Shown here in pieces: positions 25,959 to 35,014 of a stretch of 64,000 bases of DNA. The stretch is from CAYMND01 sp964465065. Lineage in GTDB: Bacteria; Acidobacteriota; Aminicenantia; UBA2199. The notes below the pieces were generated by a model, which saw only the letters and a list, made by a program, of their open reading frames with translations, made no database searches and had not been told where the DNA came from. The DNA lies in contig CAYXHZ010000009.1 in NCBI GenBank assembly GCA_964465065.1, positions 1 to 64,000 on the forward strand, read 5' to 3'. Each line of letters opens with the position of its first letter. The stretch's first letter is position 1. The translations under genes were made by a program, and so were the position numbers.

Positions 25959-26585
25959 ATGAAAAACCATGTTCCGAACAAGACGATCGAAAGGATCATC
26001 CAGTACCGGCGCAGCCTCGAACAATTGCAGCGAGAGGGGCACAGCCACGTTTTCTCCCACGAGCTGGCCGAGCAGCATCACGGCTCGCCGGCCCAGGTCC
26101 GACGCGATCTGATGCTGATCGGCTACAGCGGCAGCACCAGCAAGGGCTACGACATCGCCAACCTGATCCGCACCATCACCAAGACACTCAACGATCAGGA
26201 GGGCCTGCGGGCGGTTCTGATCGGAGTCGGCTACCTGGGTCGGGCCATCCTCAACTATTTCAACGCCGGCCGGGCCAAGGTCAAAATCGCCGCCGCCATC
26301 GACACCGACCCCCAGAAACAGGGCCGGGTGATCAGCGGCTGCCCGATCGGCTCACCGGAACAACTCGATTTGATTCTGGCCAAACAGGCCATATCCACCG
26401 CCATTCTGACCGTACCGGCCACTGTCGCCCAGGGTACGGCCGAACAGCTCATCCGCGGCGGTGTACGGGGCATCGTCAATTTTGCACCGGTCAAGCTGCG
26501 CTTGCCGCCTCACATCCACATCGAACAGGTCGACATCACCTCCCTGCTCGAGAAGACGGCATTCATGGCCCGACCAAAACAATAA
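25959..26585 (+). CDS. rex: Redox-sensing transcriptional repressor Rex
   Basis: Protein of 208 residues. The N-terminal winged helix contains SSHELAEQHHGSPAQ-type sequence (HELAEQHHGSPAQVRRDLML) and the C-terminal Rossmann domain starts RAVLIGVGYLGRAILNYF, the NAD(H)-binding loop. Rex senses the NADH/NAD+ ratio and derepresses fermentative and hydrogen-producing genes when NADH accumulates. The ATG at 25959 follows GGTGG; a TTG three bases earlier is less likely. The gene opens the plus-strand hydrogenase operon and lies divergent from operon 1, so it probably controls both. Confidence 0.95.
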   Translation: MKNHVPNKTIERIIQYRRSLEQLQREGHSHVFSHELAEQHHGSPAQVRRDLMLIGYSGSTSKGYDIANLIRTITKTLNDQEGLRAVLIGVGYLGRAILNYFNAGRAKVKIAAAIDTDPQKQGRVISGCPIGSPEQLDLILAKQAISTAILTVPATVAQGTAEQLIRGGVRGIVNFAPVKLRLPPHIHIEQVDITSLLEKTAFMARPKQ

Positions 26586-26597
26586 AAAGGAGATCCC

Positions 26598-27098
26598 ATG
26601 CAAAACAAAACCGATCACAATTCCGTGATCCAAGATGTCTTGAAGCGTTACCCGGACGCCGGCCGGGATCAGCTGATTCCGATACTCCAGGATGTTCAGG
26701 AAGCCGACGGTTATGTCTCAGAAGCCGCTGTCCGCGCCATCGGCCAGCATCTGAAGGTATCGGCCAACAAGATCTACGGAGTGGCCACTTTTTACAACCA
26801 GTTCCGTTTTCATCCGATCGGACGGTTTCACGTCCAGGTCTGCCGCGGAACAGCCTGTCACGTTCTCGGCTCACTGGCGGTGCTCAACGCCTTGACCCAG
26901 ACCCTGGCCATCCAACCCGGTCAAACCACCCGTGACGGCCTGTTCAGCCTGGAAGTGGTCGCCTGTATCGGTGCCTGCGGATTGGCTCCGGTCATCAGCA
27001 TCAACGGCGAATTCCATGCTGCCATGACCCAGGAAAAAGTGGAAAAACTGATCAAAGAATACCGTCAGAAGGGAGAAAAGCATGTGCAAAGCAACTGA
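26598..27098 (+). CDS. hydC: NuoE-like [2Fe-2S] subunit of hydrogenase operon 2
   Basis: Protein of 166 residues of the HydC/NuoE family. KIYGVATFYNQF and the complete cluster site CRGTACHVLG / ACIGACGLAP are present. AAGGAG precedes the ATG, 12 bp after rex. In trimeric bifurcating hydrogenases HydC carries electrons between HydB and HydA. The 3' end overlaps the next gene by 17 bp. Confidence 0.95.
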   Translation: MQNKTDHNSVIQDVLKRYPDAGRDQLIPILQDVQEADGYVSEAAVRAIGQHLKVSANKIYGVATFYNQFRFHPIGRFHVQVCRGTACHVLGSLAVLNALTQTLAIQPGQTTRDGLFSLEVVACIGACGLAPVISINGEFHAAMTQEKVEKLIKEYRQKGEKHVQSN

Positions 27099-29043
27099 TT
27101 CCATTTTTGATTATATGCCCGAAAACCTCGCCCAGCGTCTCCGGACCAACATGGGCAAGGGCCAGTCCGCCAAGGACGCCGGCGAGCTCTTTTCGACCCT
27201 CAAGCGCGACAAACTGCAGCGGCCGACCTTCTTCATCGGCGCCGGAACCTGCGGCCTGGGCGCCGGAGCGCAGAAGACCATCGAAGCGCTGAAAAGCCTC
27301 CTGGCCGAACGGGCCATCGAATTCGACCTGGTCGAAGTGGGCTGCATCGGCCTCTGTTCGTCCGAGCCCCTGCTCGACGTGCAGTTACCCGGCAAGAACC
27401 GCATCAGCTTCACCAAGGTCACGGCCGACAAGGTCGAGGAACTGGTCAAGGCCCTGATCGACGAAGGGCGTTGCGATCTGCCCTCCCTGGGTCAGTTCCA
27501 GACTCCGGGCGCCACCCCCTGGCCCGGCGTCCCCCTGATCAGCGAACACCCGTTCTTCAAGCCGCAAACCCGGCTGGTACTGAAAAACTGCGGTATCATC
27601 AACCCCGGCAGCATCGACGAATACATCGCCCACGGCGGTTACCGCGCCCTGGCCAAGAGCCTGCGCAACCAGACCCCCGACGAAGTGATCGATTCCATCC
27701 TCAAGAGCGGTTTGCGCGGCCGCGGCGGCGGCGGCTTCCCCACCGGCAAGAAGTGGCAGGTGGCCCGCGAAAGCGTCGCCGACCAGAAATACCTGATCTG
27801 CAACGCCGACGAGGGTGACCCCGGCGCCTTCATGGACCGCGCCGTCATCGAGGGCGACCCCCACCGCCTGCTCGAGGGCATGGCCCTGTCCGCCTACGCC
27901 ATCGGCGCCTCCAAGGCTTATGTCTACATCCGCGCCGAGTACCCCCTGGCCATCACCCGCCTGCGCAAGGCCATCGCCGACGCCACCGCCTACGGTTTCC
28001 TGGGTGAAAACATCCTGGACAGCGGTTTTTCGCTCAAGATCATCATCAAGATGGGCGCCGGCGCCTTCGTCTGCGGCGAAGAAACCGCCCTGATGCACTC
28101 CATCGAAGGCAAACGCGGCATGCCGCGTCCCCGTCCCCCCTTTCCGGCCGTATCCGGTTTGTTCGGCAAACCGACCATCATCAACAATGTCGAGACCCTG
28201 GCCAACGTTTCGTCCATCATCGACAACGGCGCCGAATGGTTCGCCTCGCTGGGCACCGAAAAGAGCAAGGGATCCAAGGTGTTCGCCCTGTCCGGGAAAG
28301 TCAACAACACCGGCCTGATCGAGGTGGCCATGGGCACCACCCTGCGTCAGATCATCTTCGACATCGGCGGCGGCATCCGCAACAACGTCGGCTACAAGGC
28401 GGTACAGATCGGCGGACCTTCCGGCGGCTGCATCCCCGAGCAGCGCCTGGACATCGAGATCGACTACGAAAGCCTCAAGACCGTCGGCGCCATGATGGGC
28501 TCGGGCGGACTGGTGGTCATGGACCAGAACACCTGCATGGTCGACATGGCCAAGTTCTTCATGGATTTCATCCAGCGCGAAAGCTGCGGCAAATGCATTC
28601 CCTGCCGCGAAGGCACCAAGCGCATGCTGGAGATCCTCAAATCCATCACCCGCAGCCGCAAGAACGAGACCAAGTTCGACGCCCTGGACCGCTTCAACGG
28701 CATCATCAACCTCAACCAGCTGGCCCAGGTCATCCAGGACGCCAGTCTGTGCGCCCTGGGCCAGACGGCGCCCAATCCCGTTCTGAGCACCCTGCGCTGG
28801 TTCCGTCACGAGTACGAGGCCCATATCTACGAACGGCGCTGCCCGGCCAAGGCCTGCACCGAACTGGTCAGCTACTCCATCGACGCCGAAAAGTGTATCG
28901 GTTGCACGGCTTGCGCCCGCAAATGCCCGTCCCAGGCCATCATGGGCACGGCCAAAGCTCCGCACTACATCATTCCCGACAAGTGCATCGGCTGTGGCGC
29001 CTGCCTGTCCACCTGCCGTTTCAACGCGGTTGTAACCGCCTGA
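27082..29043 (+). CDS. hydB: HydB flavoprotein subunit of hydrogenase operon 2
   Basis: Protein of 653 residues with the full HydB architecture. A thioredoxin-like domain (about residues 45-135) shows GAGTCGLGAGAQKTI and VGCIGLCSSEP, with at least three cluster cysteines. The NuoF core follows (GLRGRGGGGFPTGKKW, CNADEGDPGAFMDR, GAGAFVCGEETALMHS, ESCGKCIPCREG). The C-terminus is a two-cluster ferredoxin (KCIGCTACARKCPSQAI and KCIGCGACLSTCRFNAV). It holds FMN and oxidises NADH, and is regarded as the bifurcating subunit in related enzymes. Unlike its counterpart in operon 1 it has kept all cluster domains. Confidence 0.95.
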   Translation: MCKATDSIFDYMPENLAQRLRTNMGKGQSAKDAGELFSTLKRDKLQRPTFFIGAGTCGLGAGAQKTIEALKSLLAERAIEFDLVEVGCIGLCSSEPLLDVQLPGKNRISFTKVTADKVEELVKALIDEGRCDLPSLGQFQTPGATPWPGVPLISEHPFFKPQTRLVLKNCGIINPGSIDEYIAHGGYRALAKSLRNQTPDEVIDSILKSGLRGRGGGGFPTGKKWQVARESVADQKYLICNADEGDPGAFMDRAVIEGDPHRLLEGMALSAYAIGASKAYVYIRAEYPLAITRLRKAIADATAYGFLGENILDSGFSLKIIIKMGAGAFVCGEETALMHSIEGKRGMPRPRPPFPAVSGLFGKPTIINNVETLANVSSIIDNGAEWFASLGTEKSKGSKVFALSGKVNNTGLIEVAMGTTLRQIIFDIGGGIRNNVGYKAVQIGGPSGGCIPEQRLDIEIDYESLKTVGAMMGSGGLVVMDQNTCMVDMAKFFMDFIQRESCGKCIPCREGTKRMLEILKSITRSRKNETKFDALDRFNGIINLNQLAQVIQDASLCALGQTAPNPVLSTLRWFRHEYEAHIYERRCPAKACTELVSYSIDAEKCIGCTACARKCPSQAIMGTAKAPHYIIPDKCIGCGACLSTCRFNAVVTA

Positions 29044-29060
29044 CAATTTAGGAGATCAAG

Positions 29061-30782
29061 ATGATGACCATCGAAGTCAACGGTAAAGCGATTAACGCCC
29101 AGAAGGGCGAAACCATATTGTCCGCCCTGAAACGGGCCGGGATCCGCGTCCCCACCCTGTGCCACATGGAAGGGCTCATCCCCAGCGGCGCCTGCCGCAT
29201 CTGCTCGGTCGAGGTCGAAGGCTTCCGCGGCCTGATCCCGAGCTGTTCCTACCCGGTCAGCGACGGCATGAAGATCAAGACCCACTCCCCGCGCGCCGTC
29301 GCCGCCCGCAAGACCATCATCGAGCTGCTGCTCTCCAATCACCCCGACGACTGCCTGTACTGCGAACGCAACGACAGCTGCGAACTCAGCCGCCTGGCCG
29401 TCGAGTACGGTGTGCGCGAGCGCCGCTTCAAGGGTCAGAAGAACCAGTACGATCTGGACGTGTCCAGCCCGTCCCTGGTCCGCGACCCCGAGAAATGCAT
29501 CCTGTGCGGCAAATGCGTGCGCGCCTGCGAGGAAATCCAGGGCGTGGCGGCCATCGATTTCGTCGGCCGCGGCAGCAAGGCCCGGGTCGGCTCGGCCTTC
29601 GAACGCGGATTGAACCTGTCCAGCTGCATCAACTGCGGCCAGTGCATCATGGTCTGTCCCACCGGCGCCCTGCGTGAGCAGAGCCATATCAAACGGGTCA
29701 TCGACGCCCTCAACAACCCTGACAAATTCGTCGTGGTCCAGCATGCGCCCAGTATTTCCATCAGTATCGCCGAAGAGTTCGGTATCGACCCCGGCAAGGA
29801 TGTCTGCGGTGCCATGACCACCGCCTTGCGTCATCTCGGTTTCGACCGCGTCTTCGACACCAGCTTTTCGGCCGACCTGACCATCATGGAGGAAGGCTCC
29901 GAACTGGTGGACCGCATCCAGAACGGCGGCGTTCTGCCGATGATGACCTCCTGCTCGCCGGGATGGGTCAAATACGTGGAACAGTTCCACCCCAGCCTGC
30001 TGCCCAATGTCTCCAGCTGCAAGAGCCCGCAGATGATGATGGGCGCCCTGATCAAATCCTTCTACGCCGAGACCCAGGGTATCGATCCCAAGAAGATCTT
30101 TTCGGTGTCGATCATGCCCTGTACCGCCAAGAAGTTCGAGGCCGACCGTCCCGAAATGGGCCGAAACGGCATCCCGGACATCGACGCCGTACTGACCACC
30201 CGTGAACTGGCCCGTCTGATCAAACAGTACGGCATCGATCTGCGCGATCTGGAACCCGATGGCGCCGACAACCCGTTCGGCACCCGCAGTACCGCCGGTA
30301 AACTGTTCGGCGGCAGCGGCGGCGTCATGGAGGCGGCCCTGCGAACCGCTCATGTCCTGCTCACCGGCAAAGAGATGGACGATCTCAAAATCACCCCGGT
30401 ACGCGGCCTGGACGGGATCAAGGAAGCCAAACTGAACATCAACGGCATGGAAATCGGTGTGGCGGTCGTCAGCGGCCTGGCCAACGCCGGAAAGCTGATG
30501 GAACAGATCAAGGCCGGACGCAAGGACCTGCACTTCATCGAAGTCATGACCTGCCCCGGCGGCTGTATCGCCGGCGGCGGCCAGCCGATCCAAACCGATC
30601 CGGAACGCATCAAGGCCCGCCTGAAAGCGCTCTACAAGCTCGATTCCCAGGAGACCCTGCGCACTTCCCACCAGAACCCCGACATCAAACGCATCTACGC
30701 CGAATACCTGGGCAAACCTCTCAGCCACAAGAGCCACGAGCTGCTGCACACCCACTACACGGAGCGGGACATTCTGCTGTAA
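29061..30782 (+). CDS. hydA: [FeFe]-hydrogenase catalytic subunit HydA, operon 2
   Basis: Protein of 573 residues. [2Fe-2S] domain (C34, C45, C48, C62), His-cysteine cluster (NHPDDCLYCERNDSC, 93-107), two [4Fe-4S] motifs (KCILCGKCVRAC and SCINCGQCIMVC) and an H-cluster domain with MTSCSPGW (C298), MPCTAKKFE (C353) and TCPGGCIAGGGQP. The proton-path cysteine in SSCKSP (C320) is present. So both hydrogenases in the locus look catalytically complete. The start has TAGGAG upstream, 17 bp after hydB; a second ATG follows immediately. Maturases (HydE, HydF, HydG) are not in this window. Confidence 0.95.
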   Translation: MMTIEVNGKAINAQKGETILSALKRAGIRVPTLCHMEGLIPSGACRICSVEVEGFRGLIPSCSYPVSDGMKIKTHSPRAVAARKTIIELLLSNHPDDCLYCERNDSCELSRLAVEYGVRERRFKGQKNQYDLDVSSPSLVRDPEKCILCGKCVRACEEIQGVAAIDFVGRGSKARVGSAFERGLNLSSCINCGQCIMVCPTGALREQSHIKRVIDALNNPDKFVVVQHAPSISISIAEEFGIDPGKDVCGAMTTALRHLGFDRVFDTSFSADLTIMEEGSELVDRIQNGGVLPMMTSCSPGWVKYVEQFHPSLLPNVSSCKSPQMMMGALIKSFYAETQGIDPKKIFSVSIMPCTAKKFEADRPEMGRNGIPDIDAVLTTRELARLIKQYGIDLRDLEPDGADNPFGTRSTAGKLFGGSGGVMEAALRTAHVLLTGKEMDDLKITPVRGLDGIKEAKLNINGMEIGVAVVSGLANAGKLMEQIKAGRKDLHFIEVMTCPGGCIAGGGQPIQTDPERIKARLKALYKLDSQETLRTSHQNPDIKRIYAEYLGKPLSHKSHELLHTHYTERDILL

Positions 30783-30827
30783 TGTGCTACAATGGCCACA
30801 AACAGCGGATATATTAAGGAGAACAAG

Positions 30828-31220
30828 ATGAACAGAGATAAAACCACGATATTGGTGGTCGATGACGACATCGACATTCTGGAACAGACCTGCATGATTC
30901 TGCAGAATGCGGGTTTCAAGACCCTGAAGGCCGACGGCGAGGCCGCCGCCAAGGAGCTGCTGAACACGCAGCGTCCCGACCTGGCCATCCTGGACCTGAT
31001 GATGGAAAACATGGACAGCGGCTTCATACTCAGCCACCTGATCAAGAAGATGGACCCGGCCATCCCGGTGATCATCATCTCGGCGGTCACCAGCCAGACC
31101 GGCATGCACTTCGACACCAGCGACAAGAGCGAACGTTCCTGGATCAAGGCCGATTCCTTCATGGCCAAGGGCGTCCGCCCCGAACAGCTGATCGGCGAAG
31201 TGGAACGCCTGCTCAGTTAA
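30828..31220 (+). CDS. Single-domain response regulator of the hydrogenase operon
   Basis: Protein of 130 residues consisting of a receiver domain only: acidic pair in ILVVDDDIDILEQ, phosphoacceptor D56 in LAILDLMMEN, and the conserved lysine in SFMAKGVRPEQL. There is no output domain. The ATG at 30828 has AAGGAG 8 nt upstream and lies 45 bp after hydA, so it is part of the same operon. It is probably phosphorylated by the following kinase and signals by protein contact. Confidence 0.9.
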   Translation: MNRDKTTILVVDDDIDILEQTCMILQNAGFKTLKADGEAAAKELLNTQRPDLAILDLMMENMDSGFILSHLIKKMDPAIPVIIISAVTSQTGMHFDTSDKSERSWIKADSFMAKGVRPEQLIGEVERLLS

Positions 31221-31240
31221 TTCGTCACGGGTAGAGCGCC

Positions 31241-32362
31241 ATGGTCGAGCTGAGGGTCCTGCTCATCGATGCCGACGTCGAAAACCGCCGGCTGATCAAG
31301 CGGACCCTGCGCAACATCAGTTACCAGCCGACCGGCGGCGAAGACCAGTTCCAGCTGGCCATGGAAATGGCCAGCACCTGGAACCAGGGACAACGCCTTT
31401 TTTTGAAAATTCCTCCGGACATCCTCATCCTGGCAGACAATCTGCCGGATGAGGAATGTCTCGTCATCCTGAAAAGCATCAGTGAAATTCCCAACCATCC
31501 GGGCATCATCCAGATGGTTTCCGACCACGACACCGAACGGGTCATCCGCATGATACGCAGCGGCGCGTCGTCGCTGATCTTTCTGCCGCTGGACGGCGAC
31601 GAGCTCCAGCAGGAGATCCTCAAGGCCGCCAAACAGGCCCTCATGCAGCGCCGGGCCCGGGAACACGCCGAAGAGAAGAAACAGCTGCGCTTCCAGTTCA
31701 TCTCGGTCATCGCCCACGAGATGAAAGCCCCGCTGGCCGCCGTGGAAGGGTACCTGAACATGATGAGCGAAAAGCTGGCCGGGCCGGAGATCCAGAATTA
31801 CCTGCCGATGGTGGACCGCTCGCTGGGCCGCATCGACGGCATGAAGAAAATGATCAGCGACCTGCTGGACCTGACCCGTATCGAATCCGGGCAACGCGTG
31901 CGCCAGCTGGGCGAAGTCAACCTGACCCAGATCGCCCACGACACGGTGGAAAACTACATCCCCATGGCCCAGCAGCATCAGGTCAAAATCTCGCTGATCG
32001 CCCCGGAGTCCCTGCCGTTCACCGCCGACCGCGGCGAAATGGAGATCGTTCTGGGCAACCTGATCAGCAACGCCATCAAGTACAATGTCCCCCAAGGCCA
32101 GGTGGACCTGTCCATCCAGCGTCAGGGCGGACAGCTGATCATCAGCTGCCGCGACACCGGCATCGGCATGGACGACAGCGAACAGAAAAAATTGTTCGGC
32201 GAGTTCGTGCGCATCAAGAACCAGAAGACCAAGAACATCATGGGCAGCGGCCTGGGTCTGTCGATCATGCGCAAGATCGTCGATCTGTACCGGGGCAGCA
32301 TCACCCTGCACAGCGCCCCGGGCGAGGGGACCTTGTTCCAGATCAAATTGCCTTTGGATTGA
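31241..32362 (+). CDS. Sensor histidine kinase with N-terminal receiver-like domain
   Basis: Protein of 373 residues, cytosolic (no membrane segments). Residues 1-130 form a receiver-like domain with D66 in ILILADNLPDEE. A coiled linker leads to the HisKA box SVIAHEMKAPLAAVEGYLNM (phosphoacceptor H159), then an HATPase domain with the N box LISNAIKYN, DTGIGM and GSGLGLSI. It is the last gene of the hydrogenase operon, 20 bp after the response regulator. Similar kinases accompany bifurcating hydrogenase genes elsewhere; the input signal is unknown. Confidence 0.92.
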   Translation: MVELRVLLIDADVENRRLIKRTLRNISYQPTGGEDQFQLAMEMASTWNQGQRLFLKIPPDILILADNLPDEECLVILKSISEIPNHPGIIQMVSDHDTERVIRMIRSGASSLIFLPLDGDELQQEILKAAKQALMQRRAREHAEEKKQLRFQFISVIAHEMKAPLAAVEGYLNMMSEKLAGPEIQNYLPMVDRSLGRIDGMKKMISDLLDLTRIESGQRVRQLGEVNLTQIAHDTVENYIPMAQQHQVKISLIAPESLPFTADRGEMEIVLGNLISNAIKYNVPQGQVDLSIQRQGGQLIISCRDTGIGMDDSEQKKLFGEFVRIKNQKTKNIMGSGLGLSIMRKIVDLYRGSITLHSAPGEGTLFQIKLPLD

Positions 32363-32367
32363 GGTTC

Positions 32368-32393
32368 CCGGCGGGGGCACCACCCCCCGCCGG
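32368..32393. terminator. Bidirectional terminator-like hairpin
   Basis: CCGGCGGGGG (32368-32377) and CCCCCGCCGG (32384-32393) form a perfect 10-bp GC stem with a 6-nt loop, placed between the convergent kinase and M56 genes. There is no U-tract, so termination efficiency is uncertain. Confidence 0.6.
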
Positions 32394-32403
32394 TATGGCG
32401 AAT

Positions 32404-34250
32404 TCAGCGTTGGTTGATGACGATTTTTTTGGCGCCGGCCAACTCCTTACCCAGAGCGGCCGCGACGATATTCAATACGGCCTGACGATGGGGTTCGCCG
32501 AGCGGCTTGCCCGCCAGCGTCACCCGGTCGCGGCGGATTTCGATGTCCAGACCTTTGGCCGTACGGATCAGCTTGTGCTGCAGCAGGTAGTCGGACAAGT
32601 CGGCTTCAATTTTCTTCCACCGCTCCTGCTCCTCATTCAATTNNNNNNNNNNNNNNNNNNNNNNNNNNNNNNNNNNNNNNNNNNNNNNNNNNNNNNNNNN
32701 NNNNNNNNNNNNNNNNNNNNNNNNNNNNNNNNNNNNNNNNNNTCTTCCCTTTGTTTTACCAGTACTTCCTTCTCGGATCGTTCCAGCTCTTCCTGCAGAT
32801 GGTTGGCCTCGGCCTGCTGAGCCGCCTGCATCCGGGCCTGCTGCTCGCTCAGCTCGGCCAACTCTCTCTTTTGCAGCTCCTGAATCCGTTCGAGCCGTTT
32901 CTGTTCCTCGTCCAGCCGTGTCGGCGGCGCCGGCGGTTCGGCGGGTTCGGGCACGGAAACCGGCGGCGGCAACAGCGACAATTCGGGTATTCGGGCCACC
33001 AGGGTTTTGGCCAACACGTCAAACTGCTTCTCCAATCGGCTCAGTTCGACGTTCCGGGCCGGATCGGCGGGTTTTCTGCGCAGCTTCTCGATTTGCAGGC
33101 GCAGGGTCTCGATTCTGTCGGTCAGGGTCTTCAGATCCTTGTCGACGACAGTCAGACGGGGTGGAGTTACTTCGGCCGGTTCGTCCTGCAAGTACAGCGG
33201 ATCCAATCCGAACAGGGCTTCCGAAGCCGTTGTTTTCAAGGGTGTACCCAGCAGGCACAGAACGGCGATCAGGGTGCTCAGCAGCAGCGGCAGCCCGGCA
33301 CCGGCATGGAGGCGATGACGGACCGGATCGCCGAAGATGCGCTGGATTCGCTCGCGCAGCGCTCCCCGCCCCAGCGCCGCCGGAGTCAGACTCAGCCAGG
33401 CCAGCTGCTTCTCGCGGATCCCGAGAAGGGCCTGAGCCAGGCTGTGCGCTTTGACGCCGATCTCGGTGGTCAGGCGATCGCAGTGGTACTCCCGCTCGGT
33501 TTCCCAGGACCTGGCCAGCCACAGCAGGCCGGGGTTGAAAAAGAACAGGGTCCGGATCATGCGCAGCAGCAGATTGAGCAAATAATCGTGACGCTTGATG
33601 TGGGCCAGCTCATGGGCGAGCAGGGCCTCGACCTGATCGGCCGGAACCGAACTCAGCAGGGTGATCGGGAACAGGATGACCGGGCGCAGGTGACCGAAAA
33701 CGATCGGCGAGCTGATGCGCCGGCTGCCCAGCAGCTGCACCGGACGGCTCAGGGCGAAACGGCGCTGCAGATCGTGCAGACGGTCGTGAAGAAACGCGGG
33801 CAGAGCGCTGTGACGGTCACGGCGCAGACGGTGGAGCTGATGAACGCTGCCACCCAGACGGACCGTGGCCACGACCACCCCCAACAGCCACAGCCAGACG
33901 ATGACCGGCATCTGTCCGCTCAGCAGGCCGTAAAGGGAATCGATTGCAGAATTCGCTGTCGGCGCCGACGCTGCAGTAAAATCGGCGGTCAGAGTTTCCA
34001 CGCGGCTGGAATACTGGCCGGGCGGAGTCCCGGCCGGCAGGGAATTCAGCTGCCAGCAGAAAGTGGCCACGGCCAAACCGACTGTCAGCAGGACGGCTCC
34101 GTAGCTCAAGGCGGCCTTGATTCTGGCCGGAAAGGCTTGAAACAGGCCGAAGGCGGCCGCCAGCAGGCCGGCCTGCCACAACGAATGGATCAGGGTCCAA
34201 CCCAGAACCTGGGCGGTGGACAATGGCAAAAATGATGTCATCCAGTTCAT
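32404..34250 (-). CDS. M56 family (BlaR1-like) membrane peptidase, interrupted by an assembly gap
   Basis: Membrane zinc peptidase of the BlaR1/MecR1 family. N-terminal hydrophobic segments (residues 10-65 and 110-132), then the zinc motif HELAH (213-217) in EALLAHELAHIKRHDYLLNL, a further hydrophobic pair, and EREYHCDRL with a candidate third ligand. After a last membrane segment near 335-350 the protein lacks the penicillin-binding domain of BlaR1; instead it has a long charged coiled coil rich in Glu, Arg and Gln and a small C-terminal domain (LDIEIRRDRVTLAGKPLGEP). The N run at 32643-32742 interrupts the coiled coil. Its ATG overlaps the BlaI-like stop as ATGA. It probably senses envelope stress and cleaves the repressor. 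Confidence 0.85.
32643..32742. other. Scaffold gap of unknown length in the M56 gene
   Basis: A run of 100 N within the region encoding the coiled coil. The flanks are not repeats of one another, so the true length and frame relationship are unknown. A repetitive Glu/Gln-rich coding sequence would explain the assembly break. Confidence 0.9.
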
Positions 34251-34636
34251 GATCGTTCTCCTTTTTTTCGATCGAGATAGGCCCGGATTTCCGCCAGATC
34301 CCGGTCGCTGGTTTGATGATGGTCCAACGCCTGCATCACCAGTTTGAAGGCCGAGCCGCCGAAGGCCGTGTCCAGAATGCGGTCGACCAGGAAGCGCTGG
34401 GCCTCCCGTTCGGAAATGACCGCGTCGTACAGGTGGCTGCGACTGGTGGTGTCTCGCCGCAGCAAGCCCTTTTCGTGCATGATCTGCATCAGTTTCAACA
34501 CGGTGGTGTAGCCGACATCCTTGCGTTGCTTCAACTCCTCGAACACTTCCCGGACCGTGACCGGCCCCCGGCGCCACAGCACCTGCAGGATCTCGAGTTC
34601 GCCCTCGGTCGGCTTGCGACTCCATTCCAGATTCAT
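34247..34636 (-). CDS. BlaI/MecI/CopY family repressor
   Basis: Protein of 129 residues. Winged helix of the BlaI type: TEGELEILQVLWRRGPVTVR, then VGYTTVLKLMQIMHEKGLLR, and a C-terminal dimerisation helix pair. Such repressors are inactivated by the peptidase encoded next to them. AAGGAG lies 6 nt before the ATG at 34636. The promoter carries two palindromes with identical arms that should be its operators. No beta-lactamase or other obvious target gene is present in the pair, so the regulon lies elsewhere. Confidence 0.93.
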   Translation of the reverse strand: MNLEWSRKPTEGELEILQVLWRRGPVTVREVFEELKQRKDVGYTTVLKLMQIMHEKGLLRRDTTSRSHLYDAVISEREAQRFLVDRILDTAFGGSAFKLVMQALDHHQTSDRDLAEIRAYLDRKKGERS

Positions 34637-34650
34637 GAGAACTCCTTAAC

Positions 34651-34723
34651 TACGAATCGATTCGTACATCTCTTATAAGTCCAAATTCCGAATTTGTCAA
34701 CAGGTTATACGAATTATTTCGTA
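34651..34723 (-). promoter_or_regulatory. Promoter and twin operators of the BlaI/M56 operon
   Basis: On the minus strand TTGACA (34700-34695) and TATAAG (34677-34672) are 17 bp apart. Operator 1 (34651-34666), TACGAA-TCGA-TTCGTA, is a perfect 16-bp palindrome overlapping the transcription start. Operator 2 (34708-34723), TACGAA-TTAT-TTCGTA, has identical 6-bp arms and lies just upstream of the -35. The same motif should mark other members of the regulon. Confidence 0.8.
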
Positions 34724-34753
34724 TTTTTGTTTACAGTTAAAGAAGAATAATGA

Positions 34754-34773
34754 ACTTAAGGGACATAAAGGAC
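34754..34773 (+). repeat. Dispersed 20-bp repeat, left copy
   Basis: ACTTAAGGGACATAAAGGAC. It matches 18 of 20 positions with the reverse complement of 37570-37589; the two copies flank the membrane spermidine-synthase-like gene in opposite orientation. The rest of 34724-34913 holds no gene that I can support. Confidence 0.55.
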
Positions 34774-34813
34774 GAAAGAGACCTCAGGTTTACGGCGAGC
34801 TCTCTCCGGAAAA

Positions 34814-34932
34814 AAGAGACTGCGAGTGCATCGCCTGCCAACGCAGCAGCGGACAGGAACCGAATAAATCAGGAATAAACGGCGCTGCGGCAGCCATAGC
34901 CCACCCGTCACCCTTGATCGCCGCAGTCTCTT
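34814..34932. repeat. 11-bp inverted repeat upstream of the spermidine-synthase-like gene
   Basis: AAGAGACTGCG (34814-34824) and its perfect reverse complement CGCAGTCTCTT (34922-34932) are 97 bp apart; the right arm lies in the spacer of the downstream promoter. It could be a looping site or a transcript structure, or coincidence. Confidence 0.35.
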
Positions 34933-34942
34933 CGTTTATAAT
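34914..34942 (+). promoter_or_regulatory. Promoter of the spermidine-synthase-like gene
   Basis: TTGATC (34914-34919) and TATAAT (34937-34942) are separated by 17 bp. The predicted leader is about 66 nt, with a weak TAGGTG site before the ATG at 35015. Confidence 0.6.
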
Positions 34943-35014
34943 GGGAAGCCAATCCAGTTCGAGCTGTCGGAAAGTCGCTTTTTAAGGTCTGTACCGGCAA
35001 TTTGTAGGTGAATC

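Noticed and set aside
27385..31109. Long minus-strand frames opposite hydB and hydA
   Set aside because: Antisense to hydrogenase genes with intact cluster motifs.
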